A DNA stretch of 52,500 nucleotides. It comes from Symbiodinium natans (lineage: Eukaryota > Sar > Dinophyceae > Suessiales > Symbiodiniaceae). Below, one piece after another: positions 21,759-33,700 of the stretch. The notes below the pieces were generated by a model. That model was not told the origin of the DNA. It saw only the letters and a program-made list of their open reading frames with translations, and searched no databases. The translations under genes and the position numbers were made by a program. The DNA is taken from contig CAJNDS010000634.1 of assembly GCA_905221605.1 (NCBI GenBank), positions 1 to 52,500 on the forward strand. The letters are read 5' to 3'. Each line of letters begins with the position of its first letter. Position 1 is the first letter of the stretch.

Positions 21759-24700
21759 GCAAGGTGCTGCGGGCGGAGTTTCGGCGGCATCGTCCACCAC
21801 GTCAACCACGACTGGGACAGAGGCCTTAAACATGACTATGGAGACTGCAGGGGTTTAGGGTATAGAGTTCAGGGCATGTTTCGGGTATAGGGTTTAGGTT
21901 TAGGGTTTAAGGGCGCCGGCTTGAGAAACGCAGGCAGCGACATCCCAACAGCGAGCAGTACAAAATTCATCCAGGCTACCCGCAAAAAAACATAGCACCC
22001 GAAAACCCTCTTAATCTACTGTTTGCTGAAGAAGAACCCCCAACACATAAAAGGTACTAATTCCTACATTGCCCTTATAAGGAAGAACGTTTCCCATTTC
22101 TTGGAGGGGTTCTTAAGAAAAATAATAGCAACTCAGGGCTTCGGGAGCAAGCGGCCCAAGCTCTCCCTTTGCAGAATCTAAAGTTGAACCTCCCCCCAGA
22201 TCACCTAACCCTAAACCCTAGAACCCTAGAAGCTCTAGAACCTCTCTGAACCCTAGCCACCCCTTCAGGGTGATCTTGATCGACTTTCCTGACGTTTTCA
22301 GGGGTCCAAGCTTGAGGCTCTTGGACATGTTTCCCGTTGGCTTGGGGCTTGGTGTTCAAAGCCTGGACCATGAAAACTCCTTTTTCATGTCTTACGCGCC
22401 AGGTCGAAGTATCTGCCCTACAGGGAGAACTTCGCCTAAAAAACACAAGTCCCAGGGTTGGTTTTGGGGGAGTGTAAGAGGCTTGGGCAGGGATTGGGAA
22501 GGTGAGGTTTGGGGTTTAGGGTGCACAGAGATTGTGTAGGGTCCGCGTCCAGAGTTGGGGTGTAAGTTTCGGTTTGTGCAGCCGGCCTCCCACGGCCCTT
22601 GAAAGACCCCTGGATCAAATTTTTTAGTTCAGCTTGGAAGCTTTTGTTGATGGGGCGTGGCTTGTCCGATACCAGCTTGTCTAGACAAACCTTGTTTGAA
22701 GTTTTGAATGAGATCACATACGGTTTCTACCATTTTGTCTTGAGGGTCTAGGGTTTAGGGTACCCAGAATCCGAAACTCTTGATAGCGCACTCCCAATCC
22801 TCTGGAAACTACGGCGCGGACTCATCCCTGGATTACTTGGTGTGTATGTGGGCTTTTCTGCCTCTAGGTTGACGGGTCCGAGACAGTCCCCCCGACAGAT
22901 CATGCAGTTCCCACTTCTTTTGTTTTTTAGTTGTGTTTTTTGGGGCAAGGGTTTTGGAAGGAGTGGGGGAGCTCGTTTAAGCCAGGGCACTCTGGAGGTT
23001 GAGGCGTTTACTAACGCTTGCAGGTTGCACCCTTAAAGATCCCTGAAAGAATGAAGGGTGCCCCGGCACACCTAAGGAACTGGGGCATGTGGGTTGGGAG
23101 CAGAAGTGCCGAGGGCATGGACTACGGAACTCGCACGCGGATGACTCAGACCCGCACGGCCGATTCAGCACCTCCAGATAGGGGGGCTCATATCTTCACA
23201 AGCTCATCGTACCCCTGCAGAAGACTTATACATATGCATATATTGATACGCGCAGATAGGTACACATGTTGACATATTCGGGCCCCCCTGATTCTGCTTT
23301 TCCAACTTCTCCACACGGGCATCGTGACAAAGCCAAGCAAGCGACACGAACTGAAACCCTGCCCGTGCCTTCACTCCGCGCGGCCTTGGGCGCGCGCTCC
23401 TGAACCATGGCCTGGATGTTGGCCTCTGAGGCGAGGGGCTCTAATTGAAGCCGAAGAGCAGCCACGCAGCAACAGTGTAAAAGTGCGCCCAGGCCAGCAG
23501 CCGCGAGTTCCTAACCCCCCAAAAAAAACCAAACCCGTTGAGGCCTCCTTCAGCTGGTCCAAACGCAGAGGCCCAGGGGTCGCGGCCTTGCGCTTCACGC
23601 CCTCGGCGTGCGAGGCCTCCAAACATATTTTGGGAGTCACAAATACACAAAGCTTTCGAAGTGGTCGCCAGGATAAGCCCTAATGACAGCCTAGATTCAG
23701 CTGCTTGGGCCTTGGCTGGCGCAGGCTCCTGCGCCACGGCCGCCGCGTTGGCCTGCCGTGGCGGAAGCTGTACGGCTGCGGCTCAAAGTGAATCCGCGAA
23801 GATACGGATAAGCTAGCACGTGCTCCATGCAAGCATATATCGGTGTACCTGCTTCGGCTCTGCTGGGCTCGCAGGTCCTGTGCTCTCGGCCTGGCCACGT
23901 CGTTCGAGGGACACCACGTAATAGCACTTCAACGCTCAATGTCTCAAGTGCTATCTTTGCATGCCTTGACTGCAATTCAACCTGGGGTCGTTGCTCTAGC
24001 TTGCTCAGCCTCGGCAGCAGAAGTTATCTTACCGTTCGCAGCATGCTGCAAATGGCTCAGAACGGCTCGTGGCAGCTCGAAGCGACATCCGTGTGTGGGA
24101 GAGATCCTCACTACTCCTCGGGATCTGACTGCAGAGCTGTGAGAAGCTTCGCCCGTGGCATCCGCTACCTCACGCAGAGGCAGAGGCATGCAACCAAGAG
24201 TCTGATGCAAGACAAGACAAAACCGAAAATGGCCACCGGAAGAACCACTGATTTGGTACGTGTGCCTGCCAAACAATAGGAATGAGGCGCGAGAACGCAC
24301 AGGAGATGACAACTTACTCAGGCACGTGTGCCTGCCAAACAGAACGTGCAGGAGATGACAGAGTGAACCCCCCACTCTCCCATTTGGATGACATGGTCCC
24401 CTCCATGCAAGTCCCGTGAAAGCTGGATTCGGGTCCGGAAGCGCTGTGGGGACCGGTTTAGAGGAGCTCCTCTTTGAGGATACTTCAGTTTTGGTGCGGT
24501 AACTCGGGCAAAGGTAAACCTTGGGAGGGCCCCATGATCCCCTCCACTGAAATGGGAGGTTTCCCGAATTAGGAGGAACCTTTTTGGAGTCCTTATGATA
24601 AGGAAATCTCACTATTTGGGGGTGTATATTAGGGGTTCCCTATTCTCGTAAACTCCCAAATCGGAAATTGCTGGAGTGCGCACATCACAAGACGAACCAA

Positions 24701-27700
24701 GCCACGGAGACGCCACACCCAGGTCCAGCAGTCTCTGACCCTTATACGTACTTGAAGGTGCATGGGTAGCTTTTAAGTAGGGGAATAAGTACCTCAATTC
24801 TGGATATCATGTAGGTGACCTTGCATATGACCCCACTTACAACTACCTATGAACCTTCAACTAGGACATGAAGACATCTTGACCCGCCTCGTCACGTTTG
24901 CGGCCACACTTCCGGCAGAACAGCGAGTCGTCCATGAAAACGTTGCCACAAGCCGGGCAGTTCTGAGTCATGGAGTGTCATGGACAACAAAGGCTAAGAA
25001 GCAAAAAGTCTGGTTGAAGCACCTCGTCGCGTTTGCGGCCACACTTCCGGCAGAACAGCGAGTCGTCCATGAAAACGTTGCCACAGGCCGGGCAGTTCTG
25101 AGTCGTGGACATCGGAAGCATGCGGGGCGAGACCAAAGCTAAGAATCAGGAGTTCGGGGAAGCCACTTTCACTAGGAAAGCCCTCTGAAAATATTCTGAA
25201 TATCATCCTCTTAAGCCTAATAAGGGAAAATGGAAGCTATCCCAAGGCCCTACTTAGATAAGCATCAGACATCAGCACCTGCTGAGGCTCACGAGAGCTC
25301 CGTGTCAGCTAGAGGGGCTTTACAGTATTCGGGGTACCTTATTGGGGTCCTTATAAGGGGATCCTACTATTTGGGGTCGATATTAAGGGTCCCTTAGTAT
25401 GGTAAACCCACAGATAGCTCTGGGTGGCGCAAGTTCTCGAATTAATGAGGCGGGAAGCTCGACATCCCAAGCATAAGACTCATTGGACACATTGGACTTC
25501 GCACTTTTCAAGCCTTAACCGAAACACGCGTTCCAATGCACTGCAAGGTGCTGCTGGTGCAGCTTCGGCAGCGTCGTCGTCGTCCACGACGACTTGAGCC
25601 GCCTCAGCCAATACATCTCAATCCATCTGAGGAATCTGAGGGGTCTGAACTTTGCTTGGCCGGTGCTTCACTACCTAGACCCGGGAGTACAGTAGCAATA
25701 AGAAGGGTACCCCCAACCCTCAAAAAAAGGAAAGAAGAGCCTACTCTCGGTCCTAGCTACTGCAGCAGTCCCAACAGTCCCGAGACGTGCATGGACTACG
25801 ACACTCGGGCTCGGATGACTCGGACCCGCGCGGCCGATCCAGCACCTGCACCAAGCGGGCTGGTAATGGCCGATGGGTTTAGGGTTTAGGGTTTAGGGTT
25901 TAGGGTTAGGGTTTACTCAAACCCTGCTGAGGACTCGACAAGCCCGAAGAGGGCGATCCCCTATGATCCCCCAGACTGTTCCTTCGACTGATGCAAAAAG
26001 ATGCGCAAGTTCCAAAGAGTTACTGAACACATCAGCATATGAAATCATATATATATATATGTAGAAATAGAAACACATGATCAATTCAAAATCATTTTAT
26101 ATATTTACATACGCATATGTGTGTTTTCTTGTTCCATTTTGATCAATATTTGTATTTGGGCAGACATCGTTTGAATCCCCGTGCCTTCGCTTCGCTCGGC
26201 CTTGGGCGCGCGCTCCTGCACCATGGCCTGGATGTTGGCCTCTGAGGCGAGGGGCTCTGATTGAAGCCGAAGAGCAGCCACGCAGGGACAATGTCAAAGC
26301 ACAGATTCCGGAGACATCCCACAGGCCCGATAGCCGCGAATTCCTAACCCCCCCAAAAAACCAAACCCGTTGAGGCCTCCTTCAGCTGGTCCAAACGCAG
26401 AGGCCCAGGGGTCGCGGCCTTGCGCTTCACGCCCTCGGCGTGCGAGGCCTCCAAACATATTTTGGGAGTCCCAAACTCACAAAGCTTACCACGTGGTCGC
26501 CAGGATATGCCCTAATGACAGCCGCCTTGGCTGGCGCAGGCTCCTGCGCCGCGGCCGCCACGTTGGCCTGCCGTGGCGGAAGCTGTACGGCTCAAAGTGA
26601 ACCCTCGAAGATACGGACAAGCTAGCACGTGCTCCATGCAAGCACATATTTGCGTACCTCCTTGGGCTCTGCTGGGCTCGCAGGTCCTTTGCTCTCGGCC
26701 TGGCAGCGTGGGTGGCAGCTACCTTTGCATGCCATTGACTGCAGTTCAACCTGAGGTTCCTGCACTAAGTTGCTCAGCCTCAGCAGCGGATTGTATCTTA
26801 CCTTCTTGCTTGTACCAAGCAGTTCCGAATTAAGCATCTCCGAAACAAAAACTGAATGGTGGAGATCGCTTTACTCTCTCGGAGTCTGACCACGGAGCTC
26901 TGAGCGGTTTCGCCCGTAGCACCCGCTGCCTCGTCAGTAGCTTTGATAGTCTTTTCAGGACAGACTCAGGATATTCCCAAACCCAAAAACACCCCAACAC
27001 CCGCAAAACCGAACTCAAAATGGAGGCAAAGGCCTACAACTGTCTTCGTGTGCTCACAAAACCCTCACGCCCAAGCGGTCGGCTTGCCTCGGCCTCTTTG
27101 GGCACGGCACTCTGCTTTGCCTCGTCGGGTGATGTCTCCTACATTCTCCTACCGATGTTACACCATGTGTAGCAGAACACGCCCAGACCTCATCATCCGC
27201 CGCAGGGATCGGAGCCTGGTCAGGGTTGGCAGCCGGCCGCATGCCCTGTGTGACCAAAGGTCTGGGTGGTAGCGAAGCCGCAGATTAGACTAAATCATCG
27301 TCTAAGAGCCTCCACATAAAATCATGACTCCCAACAATAGGACTCATTGGACTTTGAGCTTCTCGAGCCTTACCCAAGACAAGCTTTCCAATCCACTGCA
27401 AGGTGCTACTGGCGGAGCTTCGGTAGCGTCGTCGTCGTCCACGACGACTTGAGCCGCCTCAGCCAATACATCTCAATCCATCTGAGGAATCTGAGGGGTC
27501 TGAACTTTGCTTCGCCGGTGCTTCACTACTGCAGCAGCAGTCCCAACACTCCCGAGACGTGCATGGACTACTCTCAGACTCGGATGACTCGGACCCGCGC
27601 GGCCGATCCAGCACCTGCACCAAGAGGGCTGGCAATGGCTGATATCTCCCAAAAAACTCATCAAACCCTGCAAAGGACTTGACAAGCCCGAAGATGGCAA

Positions 27701-30700
27701 TCCTCTTTCCTGCTCCTTCGTCTGATGCAAAAAGATTCGCAAGTTTCAAAAAAAGTTTCCCACATATATATATATATGTATATAATATAGTACTCATAGT
27801 AAGAATTGTCGTCATATAATATACGTATAGATACTTTGGTTACCTATTTAACATTTATATCTTCTATGTGGACATAGGCGGGCTCTCCAGATTCCTATGC
27901 AAGCGACACAAGCGGAAGCCGTGGGTAATCCCCGTGCCTTCGCTCCGCACGGCCTTGGGCGCACGCTCCTGCACCATCGCCTGGATGTTGGCCTCTGAGG
28001 CGAGGGGCTCTGATTGAAGCCGAACAGCAACCACGCAGCGACAATAGCAAAGCACAGATTCCGGAGACATCCCACAGGTTCGATAGCCGCGAATTCCTGA
28101 CCCCTCAAACAAGCCAAACCCCCTGGGGCCTCCTTCAGCTGGTCCAAACGCAGAGGCCCGGGGTTCTCGGCCTTGCGCTTCACGCCCTCGGCGCGCGAGG
28201 CCTCCAGACATATTCTGGGAGTCACATTCACAACGAGCTACTAGGTGGTCGCCATGATATGCCCTAATGACAGCCGCCTTGGCTGGCGCAGGCTCCTGCG
28301 CCGCGGCCGCCACGTTGGCCTGCCGTGGCGGAAGCTGTACGGCTCAAAGTGAATCCGGGAAGCTCGAGACTCAAGGAAGCTACTGTAGCAGGTGCTCCAT
28401 GCAAGCATACATGGGGATGTCCGAAAATTGGGGTACCCTTGTTGGGGGTCCCTGGAAAAAGGGATTCTACTCGATTTGGGGAAAGAAGAAGGGGTACCCC
28501 TATTTTGGGCAATACCCATGTTTCCGCGCCTCCTTCGGCTCTTCTGAGCTCGCAGGTCTTCTGCTCTCGGCCTGGCCGCGTGGAACAGCACTTCAACACT
28601 CAATGTTGGGATGTCCCCGCTTATACCAACAGTCCTTAATATGTATATATTTGACCCTTATATACCCTTATTAAACTCCCTACAGAACAGCTGTGGGGGA
28701 GATCCTCATTGCTCTCTGGGGATCTGACCGCAGAGCTGTGAGAGGCTTCGCCCGTAGCATCCATTGCCTCGTCAGTAGCTTTGGTGGTCTTTAGACCCCA
28801 GAGTACCAAACCCAAAACATCCCAAGACCTCCCAAAACCGGGTACTTCAACTACGAACCCATGAGCTGGAGGCAGATGCCCATGTCAGCTGAGAAGAGAA
28901 AGGCACAAGTTTCTACCGATGTTGCATCATGCTACAGATCACGTCACCCCGGGAAGCCACCGAGAAGCGGACCTCAACATCTGCCGAGGCTGGGATCGGT
29001 GCCTCGGGCAATGCGACTTCGAATGCTGGAAGCAAACGCCAACGTCTTTGGCTGCAAAGCGCCTACAATCCCAGGTGCCAGGCTGTCGCAGATGGAGAAG
29101 ATGAGGAGGCAGCTACCTCCACCTCCCATATCGACACACGACCACGGGTTCGCATTGATTCTGGCAAGGCGATGCCCCGCAAACGGGTCAAAGAGGGGGC
29201 TGGAATCGGCGACGCCTTGCCCGTGGGGACAGGTGCAGCACCCAATTCAGGTGTTGCCTTGGCAGTGCATTTCAACTTCGCGGCATCCAAAAGCAAGGGA
29301 GTCGAGCATTTGACGTGCTTAGCGCTTGGCAGACGAGCCCGCCCCTCGAACAACAGGTCTTACGAGAGTGTGGGGAACGTGACAACACGCACAGGGATCT
29401 ACCCTGATTTGTCCACATCATCCTGCATACCTGCCTGCCCCTTTCGCCTCTGGTGCAGGATCCTGTGCCATCGCCTGGACGTAGGCCTGCCGTGGCGGAA
29501 ACTGTACGGCCCGAGGGGAATCTGGGAAGCGCAAGGCACGCTAACACGTGGCTCTACGCAAGTTGACGCATGCTCTGTCTCCTTCGCCTCATCCGGGCTG
29601 GAAGGTCCTGTGCTCTCGGCCTGGCAGCGTGAGAAAACAGGCTCAATGCCCCTCTAGTGCTGCCTTTGCATGCTCTGACTGTAGTTCAGCATGAGGTCCA
29701 TGCTCCAGCTTGCCCAGCCTTGGCAGGTGATGTATCTCACCCTCTTCCTATACTATGTGGCTGTAGTAGCTCCGAGCAAAAACGGTGTGGGGGAGACGTC
29801 TTACTCTCTCAGAGTCTGTCCATAGAGCTCTGCGCAGATTCGCCCGTAGCATCCGCTGCCTCGCCACTAGTTTCGGCACCACCACAAAAACCGGTGACAG
29901 TGTTCCGAAAGGAACCGACTTCGTGCGCTCACAGACCCACTCGCCCGGATTCGGCTTGCCTCCGCCTCTTTGGGCACGGCGCTCTGCTTTGCCTCGTCGG
30001 GTGATGTCTCCTGGGCCGTCTTGACCTCAAGATGAGTTCCCTGATGCATCCGACGTCACTCGGCTAATTGCTCGAGTCTGCTTGGACAGCCAAGTCCAAA
30101 TTTGAATCAAGTGAATCAAGTCAGCTGAGCAGAGATTACGTGCCCCGGGAAGCCACCGAGCAGCGGACCTCAACATCTACATCCGCCGAGGCTGGGATCG
30201 GGGCCTCAAGCAAGGAGGCTTCACATGCTGGAAGTAAACGTTTCTGCTGTAAAGCACCTACATGCCCAGGTGCCAGGCTGCCTCCGGTGGAGAAGATGCG
30301 GAGGCAGCTACCTCCACCTCCCATCGCCAACGACACGCGACCACGCATCTTTGCTAGGCGATGCACCGCAAACAGGTCCAAGAGGGGGCGGGAATCGGAG
30401 GCGCCTTGCCCGCGGGGACAGGTGCAGCACCCAACTCAAATGTTGCCTTAGGCGTCGCATAACCATGCACTTCACAAGGTCCACAAGCAAACGTGTCCAG
30501 GTCCGCTGTACTGAGTGTCTGACGGAAGCGCCCGTCCCTGCTCAGTTGACGAGTCTTGCCAAGATCTCAACCGATTTCTCCACACGATCCCGCATGCCTG
30601 CCTGGTTCTTTCACCTCTGGTCCAGGATCTTGTGCCACGGCCGGGATGATGGCCTGCCGTGGCGGCAGCTGTCCCAAGAAAAGCACAAGGAAAGCTAGCA

Positions 30701-33700
30701 ACTGCTCTATGCAAGAAAATGCGAGCTCTGCACGCCTCCTTCGGCTGCTCTGGGCTAGTGGGTCCTGTGCTCTCGGCCTAGCAGTGTAGACACCATGTGA
30801 CAGTACTTCAGCGCTCAATGAACCCAGAAGTCTCTCAAGTCAACATGAGGCCCCTGCTCCAGCTTGCCCGGCCTCAGACCATTCCTACCATGCTGCTCAG
30901 AGTTGAGAAAAATTCGCAGCATCTTTCGAGCTAAAAGCTGCTCTCTCGGAGTCTGACCACGGAGCTCTGAGCGGTCTCGCCCGTAGCATCCGCTGCCTCG
31001 TCAGTTGGTGGTCTTTTCAGGACAGACTCCGGGTAGTACCAAACCAAAACACCCCAAAACCCCCAAAATACCGAACTCAAAATGGAGGCAAAGGCCCACA
31101 ACCGTCTTCGTGTGTTCACAAAACCCACACGCCCAAGCGGTCGGCTTGCCTCCGCCTCTTTGGGCACGGCACTCTGCTTTGCCTCGTCGGGTGATGTCTC
31201 CTGGGCCGTCTTGACCTCAAGATGCGTTCCCTGATGCATCCGACGTCACTCGGCTAAATGCTGGAGTCTGCTGGAGGAACTCACCGAGCAGCAGACCTTG
31301 TCATCCGCCGAGGCTGGGATCGGGGCCTCAAGCAAGGAGGCTTCACATGCTGGAAGTAAATGTTTCTGCTGTAAAGCACTTACATGCCCAGGTGCCAGGC
31401 TGCCTCCGGTGGAGAAGATGCGGAGGCAGCTACCTCCACCTCCCATCGCCAACGACACGCGACCACGCATCTTTGCTAGGCGATGCACCGCAAACAGGTC
31501 CAAGAGGGGGCGGGAATCGGAGGCGCCTTGCCCGCGGGGACAGGTGCAGCACCCAACTCAAATGTTGCCTTAGGCGTCGCATAACCATGCACTTCACAAG
31601 GTCCACAAGCAAACGTGTCCAGTCCGCTGTACTGAGTGTCTGACGGAAGCGCCCGTCCCTGCTCAGTTGACGAGTCTTGCCAAGATCTCAACCGATTTCT
31701 CCACACGATCCCGCATGCCTGCCTGGTTCTTTCACCTCTGGTCCAGGATCTTGTGCCACGGCCGGGATGATGGCCTGCCGTGGCGGCAGCTGTCCCAAGA
31801 AAAGCACAAGGAAAGCTAGCAACTGCTCTATGCAAGAAAATGCGTGCTCTGCACGCCTCCTTCGGCTGCTCTGGGCTAGTGGGTCCTGTGCTCTCGGCCT
31901 AGCAGTGTAGACACCATGTGACAGTACTTCAGCGCTCAATGAACCCAGAAGTCTCTCAAGTCAACATGAGGCCCCTGCTCCAGCTTGCCCGGCCTCAGAC
32001 CATTCCTACCATGCTGCTCAGAGTTGAGAAAAATTCGCAGCATCTTTCGAGCAAAAAGCTGCTCTCTCGGAGTCTGACCACGGAGCTCTGAGCGGTCTCG
32101 CCCGTAGCACCCGCTGCCTCGTCAGTAGCTTTGCATGATGGTCTTTTCAGGACAGACTCCGGGTATTACCAAACCCAAAACACCCCAAAACCCCACAACC
32201 GAACTCAAAATGGAGGCAAAGGCCCACAACCGTCTTCGCGTGTTCACAAAACCCACACGCCCAAGCGGTCGGCTTGCCTCGGCCTCTTTGGGCACGGCAC
32301 TCTGCTTTGCCTCGTCGGGTGATGTCTCCTGGGCCGTCTTGACCTCAAGATGCGTTCCCTGATGCATCCGACATCACTCGGCTAAATGCTGGAGTCTGCT
32401 GGAGGAACTCACCGAGCAGCAGACCTTGTCATCCGCCGAGGCTGGGATCGGGGCCTCAAGCAAGGAGGCTTCACATGCTGGAAGTAAATGTTTCTGCTGT
32501 AAAGCACTTACATGCCCAGGTGCCAGGCTGCCTCCGGTGGAGAAGATGCGGAGGCAGCTACCTCCACCTCCCATCGCCAACGACACGCGACCACGCATCT
32601 TTGCTAGGCGATGCACCGCAAACAGGTCCAAGAGGGGGCGGGAATCGGAGGCGCCTTGCCCGCGGGGACAGGTGCAGCACCCAACTCAAATGTTGCCTTA
32701 GGCGTCGCATAACCATGCACTTCACAAGGTCCACAAGCAAACGTGTCCAGTCCGCTGTACTGAGTGTCTGACGGAAGCGCCCGTCCCTGCTCAGTTGACG
32801 AGTCTTGCCAAGATCTCAACCGATTTCTCCACACGATCCCGCATGCCTGCCTGGTTCTTTCACCTCTGGTCCAGGATCTTGTGCCACGGCCGGGATGATG
32901 GCCTGCCGTGGCGGCAGCTGTCCCAAGAAAAGCACAAGGAAAGCTAGCAACTGCTCTATGCAAGAAAATGCGTGCTCTGCACGCCTCCTTCGGCTGCTCT
33001 GGGCTAGTGGGTCCTGTGCTCTCGGCCTAGCAGTGTAGACACCATGTGACAGTACTTCAGCGCTCAATGAACCCAGAAGTCTCTCAAGTCAACATGAGGC
33101 CCCTGCTCCAGCTTGCCCGGCCTCAGACCATTCCTACCATGCTGCTCAGAGTTGAGAAAAATTCGCAGCATCTTTCGAGCAAAAAGCTGCTCTCTCGGAG
33201 TCTGACCACGGAGCTCTGAGCGGTCTCGCCCGTAGAACCCGCTGCCTCGTCAGTTGGTGGTCTTTTCAGGACAGACTCCGGGTATTACCAAACCCAAAAC
33301 ACCCCAAAACCCCCAAAACCGAACTCAAAATGGAGGCAAAGGCCCACAACCGTCTTCGTGTGTTCACAAAACCCACACGCCCAAGCGGTCGGCTTGCCTC
33401 GGCCTCTTTGGGCACGGCACTCTGCTTTGCCTCGTCGGGTGATGTCTCCTGGGCCGTCTTGACCTCAAGATGCGTTCCCTGATGCATCCGACATCACTCG
33501 GCTAAATGCTGGAGTCTGCTGGAGGAACTCACCGAGCAGGAGACCTTATCATCCGCCGAGGCTGGGATCGGGGCCTCAAGCAAGGAGGCTTCACATGCTG
33601 GAAGTAAACGCAACGTTTCCGGCTGCAAAGCACCTACATGCCCAGGTGCCAGGCTGCTTCCGGTGGAGAAGATGCGGAGGCAGCTACCTCCACCTCCCAT

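Noticed and set aside
28929-29657. 242-residue plus-strand open frame
   Set aside because: It lies opposite minus-strand exons H, N, L and K, whose boundaries and lengths are conserved between units. The frame is not kept in the other units. Some doubt remains because parts (TSTSAEAGIGAS) also read plausibly.
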